A DNA stretch of 64,000 bases. Source: Candidatus Endomicrobiellum glyptotermitis. Its GTDB lineage: Bacteria > Elusimicrobiota > Endomicrobiia > Endomicrobiales > Endomicrobiaceae. Each line of letters opens with the position of its first letter. Within the stretch, counting starts at the first letter, position 1. The stretch lies in contig JAIRYQ010000002.1 of assembly GCA_031267715.1 (NCBI GenBank), positions 434,001 through 498,000 on the forward strand, in the 5' to 3' direction. The notes under the pieces were generated by a model that made no database searches, had not been told where the DNA came from, and was given only the letters and a program-made list of their open reading frames with translations. Both the position numbers and the translations under genes were made by a program. Shown here one piece after another: positions 48,468 through 59,617 of this stretch.

Positions 48468-48539
48468 TCCGACGTAGCTCAATGGTGGAGCAATCGGCTG
48501 TTAACCGATTGGTTGCTGGTTCGAGTCCAGCCGTCGGAG
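48468..48539 (+). tRNA. tRNA-Asn (anticodon GTT)
   Basis: A complete cloverleaf: acceptor TCCGACG pairs with CGTCGGA, the D arm is GCTC-AATGGTGGA-GC, the anticodon stem ATCGG/CCGAT holds loop CTGTTAA with anticodon GTT, and the T arm is GCTGG-TTCGAGT-CCAGC. Discriminator G is as expected for asparagine tRNAs. CCA is not encoded. The 68-codon frame crossing it is spurious. Confidence 0.96.
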
Positions 48540-48580
48540 CTTTTAAAATATTCAGTTGTAATCCCCGTATAGACGGTAGT

Positions 48581-48610
48581 GTTGCACATCGTATTCGCGA
48601 AGTGTACAAC
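48581..48610 (+). other. Imperfect hairpin between tRNA-Asn and guaB
   Basis: GTTGCACATCG (48581-48591) can pair imperfectly with CGAAGTGTACAAC (48598-48610). It is not followed by a T run, so it is more likely a leader or processing structure than a terminator. It is placed 50 bases before the guaB start. Low confidence. Confidence 0.25.
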
Positions 48611-48643
48611 GTTATGGATTTTGCGGTAGCTTTGTGTAAATAA

Positions 48644-50122
<1,479 letters not shown>

Positions 50123-50178
50123 AAAAGCTAAAGTTTCTACTGTTTTAAAATAAAGAATCTTTTTAAAAAATTTTAAAT

Positions 50179-51111
50179 ATGTTCGATAATCTCGTATCAC
50201 TTTTTGTAATGGTAAGTTTGGGTGTATGTTTCCAGTTAAAGAGGCCGGGCAACATAAGTCCCAGCACAGCAGCGCATGTGATTAACACAAGCGTAGTAAA
50301 GTTTTTCTTTCCAGCGTTCTGCTTTAAAGCCATATCTGCAGCAGATGTAAGTAGAGATGTTCTTTTGTTACCGTTATCTGCAATGATAACAGTCTCCTCA
50401 TCTCTCTTGATATCCTTTACAATCTATACAATAATCGAAAAACTAACAGCCTTAAATAAAAAAGAAAAGGGAGTTTTGATCCTAACTTCTTCCTTTGGAA
50501 ATATTACTTTTCTAGGACTTCTACTCCTTACGGATTTATATGGTAAAAACGCAGCAGGATACGTTCTTGTCTACGACTTACTTGCGATAAATCCCTTAGT
50601 ATGGCTAGTCGGCACAACCATAGCTTCCTATTATGGGAACAGAGAAAAATCCACAATTATCTCTCCTCTTAGAACGGTGCTAGCACTTCCTCCTGTTTGG
50701 GCACTTTTTGCTGGGTTTATAGCAAACTTTGCAGGGCTACGTTTCCCAAGTTTCTTAACAAAAACTCTAGAGCTTATATCTACGCCAATAGTCCCACTCA
50801 TGATATTTAGCATGGGACTCACTCTTAAAATACCAAAATTAAAATACCTAATAATTTCAATCCCAGCAATCCTAACAAAATTATGTTTAGGTCCACTCAT
50901 CGCTTTTGGAGTTGCCTTGCTTCTAAATATTGATGGACTTGCTTTAAAATCAACAGTTATGGAAGCGGCCATGCCTTCAATGATCTTAACCTTGATTATA
51001 TCATCTCAATATAAACTTGATCATAATCTTAACGCATTTATAATTCTATCTACAACAATAATTTCACTTATAACGCTTCCTACAGTAGCTCAATTAATTC
51101 AAGGATACTAA
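50179..51111 (+). CDS. AEC-family (auxin efflux carrier type) permease
   Basis: The 310-residue protein is very hydrophobic with about ten membrane segments in two five-helix halves, as in the bacterial AEC/Mem_trans family, which exports organic acids or amino acids such as malonate or malate. Characteristic parts are NTSVVKFFFPAFCFKAIS in the first half, SSFGNITFLGLLLLTDLYG, and MEAAMPSMILTLIISSQYKL near the end. Substrate cannot be inferred. It is 56 bases downstream of guaB and may share its transcript. A ribosome site is not obvious. Confidence 0.85.
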   Translation: MFDNLVSLFVMVSLGVCFQLKRPGNISPSTAAHVINTSVVKFFFPAFCFKAISAADVSRDVLLLPLSAMITVSSSLLISFTIYTIIEKLTALNKKEKGVLILTSSFGNITFLGLLLLTDLYGKNAAGYVLVYDLLAINPLVWLVGTTIASYYGNREKSTIISPLRTVLALPPVWALFAGFIANFAGLRFPSFLTKTLELISTPIVPLMIFSMGLTLKIPKLKYLIISIPAILTKLCLGPLIAFGVALLLNIDGLALKSTVMEAAMPSMILTLIISSQYKLDHNLNAFIILSTTIISLITLPTVAQLIQGY

Positions 51112-51485
51112 AAACGTTTTTTTATATAAACAAAACACCACTAATACGTTAAGATTAAGCTAAAACTCAAAATAACCAATCTTAAAGCAAACAAAAAGTA
51201 GCAATGTTGTCCACTGCGCTTATACGCACAGCTGACAACTACTTATTTCTATTCCACGAACTATATAAAGAGATAAACAAAAAATATAGGGAGCAGGTAC
51301 ACCTAGGCTTATTAAAAGAAACAAAACACCACAACCAGATATTAATACTACCTATTGAATTCTCACGATAATACTAAAATTTTATCCTCGCTTAAAAACT
51401 GGAATTCCCCACATTGCGACATTTAAAACTTGACGAACAAACAATAAACTTCCACTTTTCTAAGTCATCAACCGCACAATCTCAA
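51112..51485. other. Convergent intergenic stretch between AEC permease and rpsI
   Basis: About 375 bases without coding signal. It includes a two-part inverted repeat (51206-51239) described separately as a terminator candidate. Nothing else recognised. Confidence 0.5.
51206..51239. terminator. Bidirectional terminator-like hairpin
   Basis: GTTGTC (51206-51211) pairs with GACAAC (51234-51239), and inside it TGCG (51215-51218) pairs with CGCA (51225-51228) around a CTTATA loop. Read from the minus strand, the stem is followed within about 10 bases by TTTTTG. On the plus strand TATTTCT follows. It lies between two converging transcripts (AEC permease and rplM-rpsI), where such a hairpin is expected. 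Confidence 0.55.
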
Positions 51486-51881
51486 CTAACGTTTTGAGAA
51501 CTGGAAACGTTTTCTTGCTTTCGGTCTACCAGGCTTTTTTCTTTCCACCATCCTAGGATCTCTTGTTAAAAGACCCTCCTTCTTTAATGCTGCTTTTGAC
51601 AATTCATTAAGCTTTAAAACCGTTCTTGCCAAACCGTGACATACGGCGCCCGCTTGTCCACTAACCCCTCCGCCACTAACACTAACATAAAAATCATAGT
51701 TCTTCACACCATTCCAAATATTAAAAGGTTTTAAAACTATTTTCTTAAGCCTTCCCAATCCGCAAAAATATTCGTCCAAAGTCTTTTTATTGACCAATAT
51801 TTTGCCATCACCCTCTAAAACCCTCACCATAGCAACTGCATTTTTTCTACGTCCCGCAGTTACATAAGAAAACTTACCCAT
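51486..51881 (-). CDS. rpsI: 30S ribosomal protein S9
   Basis: S9 binds the 3' domain of 16S rRNA, and its C-terminal tail reaches the P-site tRNA. The 131-residue protein has TAGRRKNAVAMVRVLEGDGK, SVSGGGVSGQAGAV, LLTRDPRMVERKKPGRPKAR and the ending RKRFQFSKR, the universal tail. It starts 9 bases after the rplM stop, the usual rplM-rpsI pair. Confidence 0.97.
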   Translation of the reverse strand: MGKFSYVTAGRRKNAVAMVRVLEGDGKILVNKKTLDEYFCGLGRLKKIVLKPFNIWNGVKNYDFYVSVSGGGVSGQAGAVCHGLARTVLKLNELSKAALKKEGLLTRDPRMVERKKPGRPKARKRFQFSKR

Positions 51882-51890
51882 TTTTCCCCT

Positions 51891-52322
51891 CTATTTTATT
51901 GACACCGCAACCTGTGCGCTATGCTTATGTTCACCACTCTTAAAAACTTTAAGTCTTGTAATCTGTTTATTCGCAAGCTTATTTTTTGGAAGCATTCCCT
52001 TAACCGCGGCAATCAAAGCTTTTTCAGGTTTGTTAACCATTAAAACAGAATAAGGGGTCGATTTTGCACCTCCAGGATAGCCGGAATACGCGAAATATGT
52101 TTTCTGATCTAGTTTTTTACCCGTAAGAACAATTTTACTCGCATTTGTAACAACCACAAAATCTCCACAATCTATATGATTTGTATAAAAAACTTTATCT
52201 TTACCTCTCAAAATCTCCGCTATTTCAACAGCAAGCCTGCCTAAAACTTTTCCATTGGCATCTACTAAGTGCCACTTCCTTTTAATCATACTCTGCTTTG
52301 GTAAATACGTATTTTTATTCAT
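51891..52322 (-). CDS. rplM: 50S ribosomal protein L13
   Basis: L13 is an early assembly protein of the large subunit. Signatures are KRKWHLVDANGKVLGRLAVE, LRGKDKVFYTNHIDCGDFVV, and AVKGMLPKNKLANKQITRLK. I choose the ATG at 52320-52322 (MNKNTYLPKQ), about 143 residues. The frame extends 11 codons upstream but that part is glycine-rich and comes from a G9 run (52324-52332 on the opposite strand) that lies one base before the ATG in place of a standard ribosome site. Co-transcribed with rpsI. Confidence 0.95.
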   Translation of the reverse strand: MNKNTYLPKQSMIKRKWHLVDANGKVLGRLAVEIAEILRGKDKVFYTNHIDCGDFVVVTNASKIVLTGKKLDQKTYFAYSGYPGGAKSTPYSVLMVNKPEKALIAAVKGMLPKNKLANKQITRLKVFKSGEHKHSAQVAVSIK

Positions 52323-52681
52323 ACCCCCCCCCACACAACGTACAACATAAGGCAAAAATTACATCGCTTTACACTTCACAACACAACAGAAAACGTCAAT
52401 ATAGGAACCGATTTTTACTACAAACCACAACAAAGCAAAACTACACCTCACCGCAATCAGCACCAACTCGCTAATTATACATGTTAAAATAGCAAAAAAG
52501 CAAATCTCGTATATTGCGTGCATATATTACAAGCAATAACACATAAAGTAAAGCCAACTAGGCATTTGGTATATAGCGTTTAACGATTTAACACTAAATT
52601 TTCAAAACAAACTTTCTTTCTTCTAAAATAGAAATTTTATAAAGATTTATTTATAACCTTGAGAAAATACACATCTCATAC
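52323..52681. other. Leader stretch upstream of rplM
   Basis: About 360 bases between rlmB and rplM with no gene. It begins with the 9-base homopolymer (C on the plus strand) adjacent to the rplM start and probably holds the ribosomal operon promoter. I could not identify a ribosomal-protein leader structure by eye. Confidence 0.4.
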
Positions 52682-53416
52682 TCAAAATTTTATTTTTGAT
52701 ATTTCGTAAAGAATAATAGCTGAAGCGCATGAAGCATTCAACGAAGAAATCGCATTTTCATGCGGAATCGATATTAAAAAGTCACATTTTTTTTTCGTCA
52801 ATTCGTGAATTCCAAACCCTTCGCTTCCTATTATTACTGCAATAGGAAAGTGAAAATCAAACTTTCCAAGCATATACCCATCGCTTTTAACACCCGCAAC
52901 TACCCAAAAACCATTTTTTTTTAATATACTTAGCGTCTGATTAATATTTGCGACTCTTGATACTAAAATATGTTCCACAGACCCGGCAGAAGACTTTGCT
53001 ACAGTCTCATTTATTCCAACAGCTCTCCACTTAGGTATTATTATTCCATTTGCTCCAAAAGCTACGCAGTTTCTTATAATTGCGCCTAAATTATGCGGAT
53101 CTTCAATACCATCCAAAGCTACAAGTAACGATCTAGGAGACTCTTTTGCTTTTTTAATTAAATCACCTAAATACACATACTTAACAGATGAAGTTTCAGC
53201 AACCACTCCTTGCGAATCTTCAGAAAAATTGTCTAGTTTTTTTGGCGAAACATTATGCACAGCTATACCTTTCCGCTTTGCAAGATTAACAATCTCTGAA
53301 ATCGTAGTCCCTCTTGCGGTTTGAGAAAGTATTATTTTATTTATGCTGCGTTTACCTGCTTTCAAAAGTTCCAAAACAGGATTCCGTCCGTAAACAATGC
53401 TTTTTGACAGCATCAC
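52682..53416 (-). CDS. rlmB: 23S rRNA 2'-O-methyltransferase RlmB type
   Basis: The SPOUT methyltransferase most like RlmB (Gm2251 of 23S rRNA). The N-terminal L30e-like domain starts with SIVYGRNPVLELLKAGKRSI and has NKIILSQTARGT. The catalytic domain shows LVALDGIEDPHNLGAIIRN, the IIGSEGFGIHELTKKKCD motif and SLNASCASAIILYEISK. Length 244 is typical of RlmB and matches its motif order better than the paralogue at 14873. It stands upstream of the rplM-rpsI pair but separated by 360 bases. Confidence 0.9.
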   Translation of the reverse strand: MMLSKSIVYGRNPVLELLKAGKRSINKIILSQTARGTTISEIVNLAKRKGIAVHNVSPKKLDNFSEDSQGVVAETSSVKYVYLGDLIKKAKESPRSLLVALDGIEDPHNLGAIIRNCVAFGANGIIIPKWRAVGINETVAKSSAGSVEHILVSRVANINQTLSILKKNGFWVVAGVKSDGYMLGKFDFHFPIAVIIGSEGFGIHELTKKKCDFLISIPHENAISSLNASCASAIILYEISKIKF

Positions 53417-54160
53417 AATTCACCCCTGTCTTACTGTTATTAACATTTATTGACATCCCCACAGTAATCTCCATATATCGTAGCTTTAATGAAACTGTTG
53501 GTATTTCATTGATATTTTTTACAACCCTTACAAATTTTTATCCAAACTTATTCAAATACCCTTCTATGCATATTAATAATTTTTATCATCACTATAGTTT
53601 TTCGACAAATACATCCTATCTATTCATGCTATCCTGATGTTGATGTACTTCCTACACCGATTTTTCTCTGTACAAGCACTAACCAAATCAGTTAACGTAT
53701 CTCTCTCTGTGTTTTTTTTGATTCTCTTGATCCGGTCATTCTCAAGTTTATACCTCCCAACTCCTTTCTTGTGCCATGCATTTCATTATCATTTTTAAAT
53801 TCAACAAACACCAAATCAAAAGTATTTTAAAAAATTTCGTATCTTTAAAACCTATAACTTTACTAAGAATTATTCATACGACAGCACAGATATAAAGCTT
53901 TATAAATTCTTAACCCTTCTTTTTATATTTATTTCTTTCCCAATTATGATTATAATACTACTCAAGAAAAAGAGAAATACCTTAAGTAACTACACTAAAC
54001 CAACTTGAATCAATTCTCCCGCGATTCGTATCCACACAGAACACCCATATATCAGAAGTGAATACTTCGTTGCCCTACTACTTTATAATAAGCACATTCA
54101 AAACTATAAAAACTCACCATATCACAACATATAAATAACAATAATAAACTAAACACGAAT
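53417..54160. other. Gene-poor stretch between cysS and rlmB
   Basis: About 740 bases with no convincing gene. A plus-strand frame at 53314-53637 overlaps the start of rlmB and looks like an antisense shadow. On the minus strand near 53650-53770 a short protein-like piece (IKRIKKNTERDTLTDLVSAC) is followed by stops. No structured RNA recognised. Confidence 0.45.
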
Positions 54161-55558
54161 CTATGCCTTTTTTACTACTAATACCGAACTACCATCTTTA
54201 TTATCCACTATTTTATAGCCTCCCTCACATATCAGCTTTCTGAGTCTATCGGATTCTGACCAGTTTTTATTCTTCCTTGCTTCATTCCTTTTTTTTAAAA
54301 GACTCTGTAAATCCAAATTTACATCTTGTCCCTCAAGCAAAGCAATACCTAAGGATGTTTCAGCAAAATCTTCAAAAAGAGATCTAAACTGAGAAAGTCT
54401 TTCCAGACTTGCATTAGGAAGTTCTTTTAATGCGAGACCCTTCAATTCATGGAGATAAGATAAAGCTTTCGGGCAATTAAAATTATCGTCAAGAGAACTT
54501 AAAAAGTTCTCTTGCAAAATGAGTAAATCTTTATCTGTTATTTCTTCAGCAGACTCCTTAGCAAAATCAACAAGTTTACTATAAAATTCGTCTATCCCAT
54601 GTAAAGTGTTTTTAGTATTTTCAAGACCCTCTTTAGAAAAATCCAATGGACTTGAATAGTTTTGTGTTAAAAGATAATAGCGCACAATGCGCGAATCGTA
54701 TTTTTCAAAAATCGTTTTCAAATTAAAAGAATTATTTAGCGATTTTGACATCTTTTCTTTATTTATCACAACAAAACCATTATGTATCCAATATCTAACA
54801 AATTGTTTACCACTCTTTGCTTCGCTTTGAGCAATCTCGTTTTCGTGATGAGGAAATATTAAATCCTGTCCGCCTCCATGTATATCTATCGTCTCGCCAA
54901 GCAATTCATACGACATTACTGAACATTCAATATGCCAGCCAGGACGACCTTTCCCCCACGGACTTTCCCATATTACTTCTTGCGGTTCGCCTTCTTTCAT
55001 TTTCTTCCATAACACAAAATCAAATACTGATCTTTTATCATTGCTTACATCCACTCTGGCAGATATTTTAAAATCCTCAAGACTTCTTTTTGACAACTTT
55101 CCGTAATCTTTAAACTTCTCAACTGAAAAATAGACGTCTCCGTTAACTTCATAGGCAAAACCCTTGTTTACAAGTTCCTGAATAAAACCAATTATCTTTT
55201 CAATCATTTGCGTAACACACGGATATTTTTCAGCTTTTAAAATGTTCAATTTTTCGGTCTGATCAAAATAGTCCTTTATATAAGTCCGAACAAGCTCAGA
55301 AGGAAGTATATTTTTCTCCTGAGATCTTTTTATAATTTTATCGTCAACATCTGTGAAATTTTGTATATGTTTTACTTCATAGCCTCTTTTTAATAAATGT
55401 CTTTTTATAATATCAAATACTACATAAGCTCTTGCATGACCCAAGTGCATATTGTCATAAGGAGTTACGCCGCACACATACATAGAAACGAATTTTTCTT
55501 TTTGCGATTGAAATTCTTCCTTTTTATTTGTAAGAGTGTTGTAAATTTTTATAGTCAT
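54161..55558 (-). CDS. cysS: Cysteinyl-tRNA synthetase
   Basis: CysS charges tRNA-Cys. The class I motifs are clear: [18 protein letters not shown] with the HIGH-like sequence and zinc cysteine, [20 protein letters not shown] with further zinc ligands, and [11 protein letters not shown] (KMSKS). Length is about 465 residues. I start at the ATG at 55556-55558 ([11 protein letters not shown]), preceded by AGGGAT. The longer frame to 55585 is less likely. The gene overlaps the end of ispF by about 35 bases. Confidence 0.96.
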   Translation of the reverse strand: MTIKIYNTLTNKKEEFQSQKEKFVSMYVCGVTPYDNMHLGHARAYVVFDIIKRHLLKRGYEVKHIQNFTDVDDKIIKRSQEKNILPSELVRTYIKDYFDQTEKLNILKAEKYPCVTQMIEKIIGFIQELVNKGFAYEVNGDVYFSVEKFKDYGKLSKRSLEDFKISARVDVSNDKRSVFDFVLWKKMKEGEPQEVIWESPWGKGRPGWHIECSVMSYELLGETIDIHGGGQDLIFPHHENEIAQSEAKSGKQFVRYWIHNGFVVINKEKMSKSLNNSFNLKTIFEKYDSRIVRYYLLTQNYSSPLDFSKEGLENTKNTLHGIDEFYSKLVDFAKESAEEITDKDLLILQENFLSSLDDNFNCPKALSYLHELKGLALKELPNASLERLSQFRSLFEDFAETSLGIALLEGQDVNLDLQSLLKKRNEARKNKNWSESDRLRKLICEGGYKIVDNKDGSSVLVVKKA

Positions 55559-56036
55559 TTTTTTTATCCCTACCGATAGAAACAACCGCCGTAGCAGCTA
55601 TACCCTCACACCTACCAAGAAAACCCAATTTTTCATTGCTAGTCGCTTTTATTCCAATCCTTTCTTTTTTCAATTTAATAACTTTAGAAATATTTTGCTT
55701 CATATCATTAATAAAGGGACATATTTTAGGCTCTTCTGCTATCACAACAATATCAACATTATTGATGTAGAAATTTTGCTTTCTCAACTCTCCGTAGACA
55801 AATTCTAAAAGACAAATACTAGAAATATTCTTATATTTTGGATCTGTGCTTGGAAAAAAATGACCTATATCATTAAGACCCGCGGCACCAAACAATGCAT
55901 CCATCAAAGCGTGAATTAGAACATCAGCATCACTATGACCACTAAGACCCTTATGGTTTTCTATCCTAACGCCGCCTAAAATCAATAATCTTCCTTTTCT
56001 AAATCTATGAACGTCATATCCAAAACCAACATACAT
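55524..56036 (-). CDS. ispF: 2-C-methyl-D-erythritol 2,4-cyclodiphosphate synthase
   Basis: IspF cyclises CDP-ME phosphate in the MEP isoprenoid pathway. The signatures are GFGYDVHRF with zinc ligands, [35 protein letters not shown] and the C-terminal [19 protein letters not shown]. The usual family ends shortly after this. Here the 170-residue frame continues about 12 extra residues ([15 protein letters not shown]) into the start of cysS. It is about 150 bases downstream of ispD. Confidence 0.95.
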   Translation of the reverse strand: MYVGFGYDVHRFRKGRLLILGGVRIENHKGLSGHSDADVLIHALMDALFGAAGLNDIGHFFPSTDPKYKNISSICLLEFVYGELRKQNFYINNVDIVVIAEEPKICPFINDMKQNISKVIKLKKERIGIKATSNEKLGFLGRCEGIAATAVVSIGRDKKNDYKNLQHSYK

Positions 56037-56186
56037 ATTTACCTCAATATCTCCACTATAAAATTATAGTCTCTTGAAATTTCAATTTAATTTTCATAAA
56101 TTTTTTATAACTTATATTTTAAACACCCCAGAAATAAGAAGACAATAAATTTTTCAACAATTTTATTTGATTTTAAATAACATAAA

Positions 56187-56915
56187 TTATTTTGAGATTC
56201 TTGACTGAAAGGCAAAGAGAGCTGATGCTAATTTAAAATCTTGTTTTGTTGTTATTTTAAAATTTGGAAATCTTGTTTCAACGACAGATACTTTGACTTT
56301 TAAACCTTCCACAAGTTGCGAGTCATCGGTCACAGCATCAGATATTTTTTTAAAGTAAGCCCTTTTAAGAAGGTTAGACTCAAAAATTTGAGGAGTCTGC
56401 GCGTTCCTTAAAACTGCTCTATCTAAAGTTTTTAGTACATATTCTCCATTTTTTATATAAACATCTGACACCAGTTTAATAGTGTCTTTCATTTTTTCAA
56501 CTGCTATAGCAGCTCCCGTTTTTTCAGCACTTTTTAAAACCGCTAAAATATCTTTCTTCGATACAAGCGGCCTTGCTGCATCGTGTACAGCTATAAAGTT
56601 AGTGTCATTTTCAACAACAGAAAGAGCATTTTTTACTGAGTCAAATCTTTCATCCCCACCTAAGGTAAAAACAAGATTTGCCTTACGTCTCTTATATTTT
56701 AAAGACAAGCTCTTAAGCATATTAGACGGTACAGCTACAATTATCTGTTTGAAGCTTTTTATTGAGGAAAAAGCCTCAACACTCCACAAAAATACTGGCT
56801 TACCGTTAATATTTAAAAATTGCTTAAGAACTCTATTTTTAACTTTACCAGAAGCAGCCGCACCCCTAAACCTTTTTCCCAACCCAGCTGCTAATATTAT
56901 CGCGGTATTTTTCAT
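56187..56915 (-). CDS. ispD: 2-C-methyl-D-erythritol 4-phosphate cytidylyltransferase
   Basis: IspD transfers CMP to methylerythritol phosphate in the MEP pathway. The N-terminal nucleotide-binding loop AIILAAGLGKRFRG, the VHDAARPLVSKKDI motif, AVEKMKDTIK, and the C-terminal TQTPQIF-type segment (NAQTPQIFESNLL) with TDDSQLVEG are present. A basic insert (GRFRGAAASGKVKNRVLKQF) lies right after the loop. 242 residues, normal. It is 46 bases downstream of aroE. Confidence 0.94.
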   Translation of the reverse strand: MKNTAIILAAGLGKRFRGAAASGKVKNRVLKQFLNINGKPVFLWSVEAFSSIKSFKQIIVAVPSNMLKSLSLKYKRRKANLVFTLGGDERFDSVKNALSVVENDTNFIAVHDAARPLVSKKDILAVLKSAEKTGAAIAVEKMKDTIKLVSDVYIKNGEYVLKTLDRAVLRNAQTPQIFESNLLKRAYFKKISDAVTDDSQLVEGLKVKVSVVETRFPNFKITTKQDFKLASALFAFQSRISK

Positions 56916-56961
56916 TCAAATTACCAAAACGAAGAAAGTGCAAAATTTTGACTTTACTTTA

Positions 56962-57780
56962 TTAAATAAATTTCTTTAAAACAGCTTCAGCAAACTCTAT
57001 ATCAGGATATTTTCCAGTCCATATTTTAAATCCGCAAGCACCCTGACGTACAAGCATTCCATCCCCAGTAAATATCTTTAATTTTTTTCTTTTTGCAAGT
57101 TTTACAAAAGGCGTCATTTTATTAAAAATTAAATCATATATAATCAAACTACTCTTAACTTTAACAACATTAAAGGGAAGAACATCACTCTCTTTTAATC
57201 CGCATGAAGAAGTGTTTATAAGCAAATCTATTTCCGGAAGAAGTTCTTCCACTTCGCTAATATCAAAAACTTTCAATCCAAATATACTTGCAAGTTGCTG
57301 AGCATTTTTCAACGTTCTATTCGCTATGTATATACTTCCAACTTCGCTGTTTTTCAAGGCATATATTATCGCTCTTGCACCACCACCTGCCCCTATTACT
57401 AATACTTCTTTATTTTTTAAGTCTACTTTTTTTGCTAACAAATCTTGACTAAACCCCAAGTGATCGGTATTGTAACCATAAAGTTTATCATCTTTAAAAC
57501 TTACAGTATTTACGCTTCCTATTCTTTCTGCAGTCTTATCTAAAAAATCAACATACTTTATTATTTCAATTTTATATGGAATGGTTATATTAAGACCACA
57601 AAATTTTAGAAGTTTTAACGACTCTATCGTTTTTTCGAAATGTCTGGGATTTGATTCAAAAGCAAGATAGATACAGTTCAATTTTTCTTTCTTAAACCAT
57701 TCATTTTGCATTTGAGGTGAAAGAGAGTGCTTTATGGGGTACCCTAAAATCGCAAACAACCTCGTTTCTGTATTTATCAT
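56962..57780 (-). CDS. aroE: Shikimate dehydrogenase
   Basis: AroE reduces 3-dehydroshikimate to shikimate with NADPH. The substrate-binding N-terminal part has LGYPIKHSLSPQMQNEWFKK and LNITIPYKIEIIKYVD with the catalytic lysine. The NADP part has VIGAGGGARAIIYALK and IANRTLKNA, and the C-terminal GDGMLVRQGACGFKIWTG follows. The ATG at 57778-57780 has AGGA 6 bases upstream and is preferred to the GTG at 57795. It heads the aroE-ispD-ispF-cysS run and makes the substrate for aroK at 23.5 kb. Confidence 0.95.
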   Translation of the reverse strand: MINTETRLFAILGYPIKHSLSPQMQNEWFKKEKLNCIYLAFESNPRHFEKTIESLKLLKFCGLNITIPYKIEIIKYVDFLDKTAERIGSVNTVSFKDDKLYGYNTDHLGFSQDLLAKKVDLKNKEVLVIGAGGGARAIIYALKNSEVGSIYIANRTLKNAQQLASIFGLKVFDISEVEELLPEIDLLINTSSCGLKESDVLPFNVVKVKSSLIIYDLIFNKMTPFVKLAKRKKLKIFTGDGMLVRQGACGFKIWTGKYPDIEFAEAVLKKFI

Positions 57781-57988
57781 CTTAGTCCTAAACACGTATG
57801 GTTATTAAATTGAAAACACAAAACTCACTTTAGTATTCTACAATAACGCCAAATGAATATCAAATTATAACACTTACACATAAGTCCTCTAAAGCATAAA
57901 TGAGAATTATCGCACGTTTTTCATTAGCAAACAAAGATTGACTTTGATAACATCTTAATGGTACAATTGGGGTGTGGGTGTTATTTAA

Positions 57989-59470
57989 ATGTTTGAGAAT
58001 GTTTTTTTTGGTTCTGCTGGCTGTGATTTGCGGACTTTCGCTTCGGTAGGTATTCGTGTGATTTTGTCCGTAGGCACTAGCGTGCACGTGTTGTTGCATA
58101 AAGATGACGCTAAGAGCTCAATAGGATGGATTGGTCTTGTTTTTTTATCTCCGCTTATTGGAACTCTCTTGTATATATTTTTGGGAATCAATAGAGTAAA
58201 AAGAAAAGGCGCTCGTTTAAGAAAAAATAGTGGCACGTATGCAACAAAATACTCAATTCAAGCAATAAGAAGCGCTTTTAAGGACCTGCCTAAAAATTAT
58301 AGTCAATTTGTAAACTTCGGGTACAATGTATATCCGCAAAGTTTTGTTTTCGGAAATTCTATAATCCCTCTACAAAACGGCGTTGAAGCCTATCCTGAAA
58401 TGATTAAAACTATCCAAAATGCGAGGGAAGAGGTTTTAATCTCGAGCTATATTTTTGATTATGATAGCGAAACAGTAAAATTCCTTGAAGCTTTTAAAAA
58501 AGCAGTTAAAAATGGAGCAGTAGTAAAAATCTTAGTTGACGGCGTAGGCACTTTAAAATTTTTTCGTCGCTCAATAGAAAAAAAACTTGCACAAATTAAA
58601 GGTTTGGAGTGTGGCGTGTTTCTACCTCCTCAAATTCCGATTACGATGCCCTTTGTAAATTTAAGAAACCACAGGAAAACCATAGTAATTGACGGGGAAA
58701 CGGCTTTTTTGGGAGGAATGAATCTCTCAAAAGAGAACATTTTAATAGACAATTTAAAAAAGGGCGTTTTAGACATTGCCTTCAAAATAAAGGGTCCGAT
58801 TATACACCAGATATCAGAAGTATTTGAAGATGACTGGGAATTTGCTACTGGCAAAAAATTTCAATCAACATCAAAATCTAAAAAACTGCGTAATATCCGC
58901 AATATTGAATTTAACTTTAACCCAGCACCAGCAAGATTAATTCCTGATGGGCCTGATAATAAAAGTGGTATAATAGAACTTATCGTCCACGGGGCAATAA
59001 ATGCAGCGATGAAAAAGATCCTCATAGCAACGCCTTATTTTCTGCCTGAAAACAATATTTTAACGGCTCTTGAAATGGCAGCCATGAAGGGTGTCAATGT
59101 GGAAGTAGTAATTCCCGATAAAACTGATTATGCGTTTATAAATTGGGCTGTTGAACCAAATTTTTTACGCTTAATTGAAAGTGGTGTTAAGATTTATCGC
59201 ACACCGCCACCCTTTGATCATAGTAAAATTTTCCTGGTTGATAATGAATGGGTTTTTATAGGATCGGCAAATTGGGATGTGAGAAGTTTCAAACTTCATT
59301 TTGAATCCAATATGGAAGTATTTAGCAAAGATTTAGCGAAAGAGCTCAGTGACATCATTAAAACAAAAAAGGAGAAAGCAAAACTTACTACCGCCCAAGA
59401 GTGTATAGATTTGCCATTACTAAAACGTATTAGAAACAATGCGTATAGGCTCTTAACGCCTTATAGCTAG
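57989..59470 (+). CDS. cls: Cardiolipin synthase (phospholipase D family)
   Basis: Cls condenses phosphatidylglycerol molecules into cardiolipin at the inner membrane. The 493-residue protein has hydrophobic N-terminal segments (notably GWIGLVFLSPLIGTLLYIFL) and two HKD motifs: NHRKTIVID near residue 227 with GGMN after it, and DHSKIFLVD near 410 with GSANWD. The first 30 residues are less membrane-like than in typical Cls and the ribosome site is weak, so the true start may be one of several alternatives. First gene after the strand switch at about 57.8 kb. Confidence 0.92.
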   Translation: MFENVFFGSAGCDLRTFASVGIRVILSVGTSVHVLLHKDDAKSSIGWIGLVFLSPLIGTLLYIFLGINRVKRKGARLRKNSGTYATKYSIQAIRSAFKDLPKNYSQFVNFGYNVYPQSFVFGNSIIPLQNGVEAYPEMIKTIQNAREEVLISSYIFDYDSETVKFLEAFKKAVKNGAVVKILVDGVGTLKFFRRSIEKKLAQIKGLECGVFLPPQIPITMPFVNLRNHRKTIVIDGETAFLGGMNLSKENILIDNLKKGVLDIAFKIKGPIIHQISEVFEDDWEFATGKKFQSTSKSKKLRNIRNIEFNFNPAPARLIPDGPDNKSGIIELIVHGAINAAMKKILIATPYFLPENNILTALEMAAMKGVNVEVVIPDKTDYAFINWAVEPNFLRLIESGVKIYRTPPPFDHSKIFLVDNEWVFIGSANWDVRSFKLHFESNMEVFSKDLAKELSDIIKTKKEKAKLTTAQECIDLPLLKRIRNNAYRLLTPYS

Positions 59471-59617
59471 TGAGGTTTTGATTCATTCCTACACGCCCCC
59501 GCGGCGGCGCCCACACAAAAACATATGGCGCGCGGTCTGTTTTTCGTTTAATTCCTTGTTTTTCATTTTGCGTTTAAGCTCGTAAATGTCCGTTGCGGTT
59601 GTTAGAAAAAAAAAAGG
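59471..59617. other. GC-rich islet between cls and the RecB-like gene
   Basis: Within AT-rich surroundings, bases 59491-59545 are unusually GC-rich, including GCCCCCGCGGCGGCGCCC and GGCGCGCGG. They contain short self-complementary GC words (CCGCGG, GCGCGC) but no hairpin with a T run that I would call a terminator. Function unknown. Confidence 0.45.

Noticed and set aside
48437-48643. 68-codon plus-strand frame over tRNA-Asn
   Set aside because: It runs straight through a complete tRNA cloverleaf.
53650-53770. Possible GGDEF-type remnant (RDTLTDLVSAC) on the minus strand
   Set aside because: The resemblance to the D-x-L-T-x-L start of GGDEF domains is only a few residues long and no GGDEF or other motif follows.
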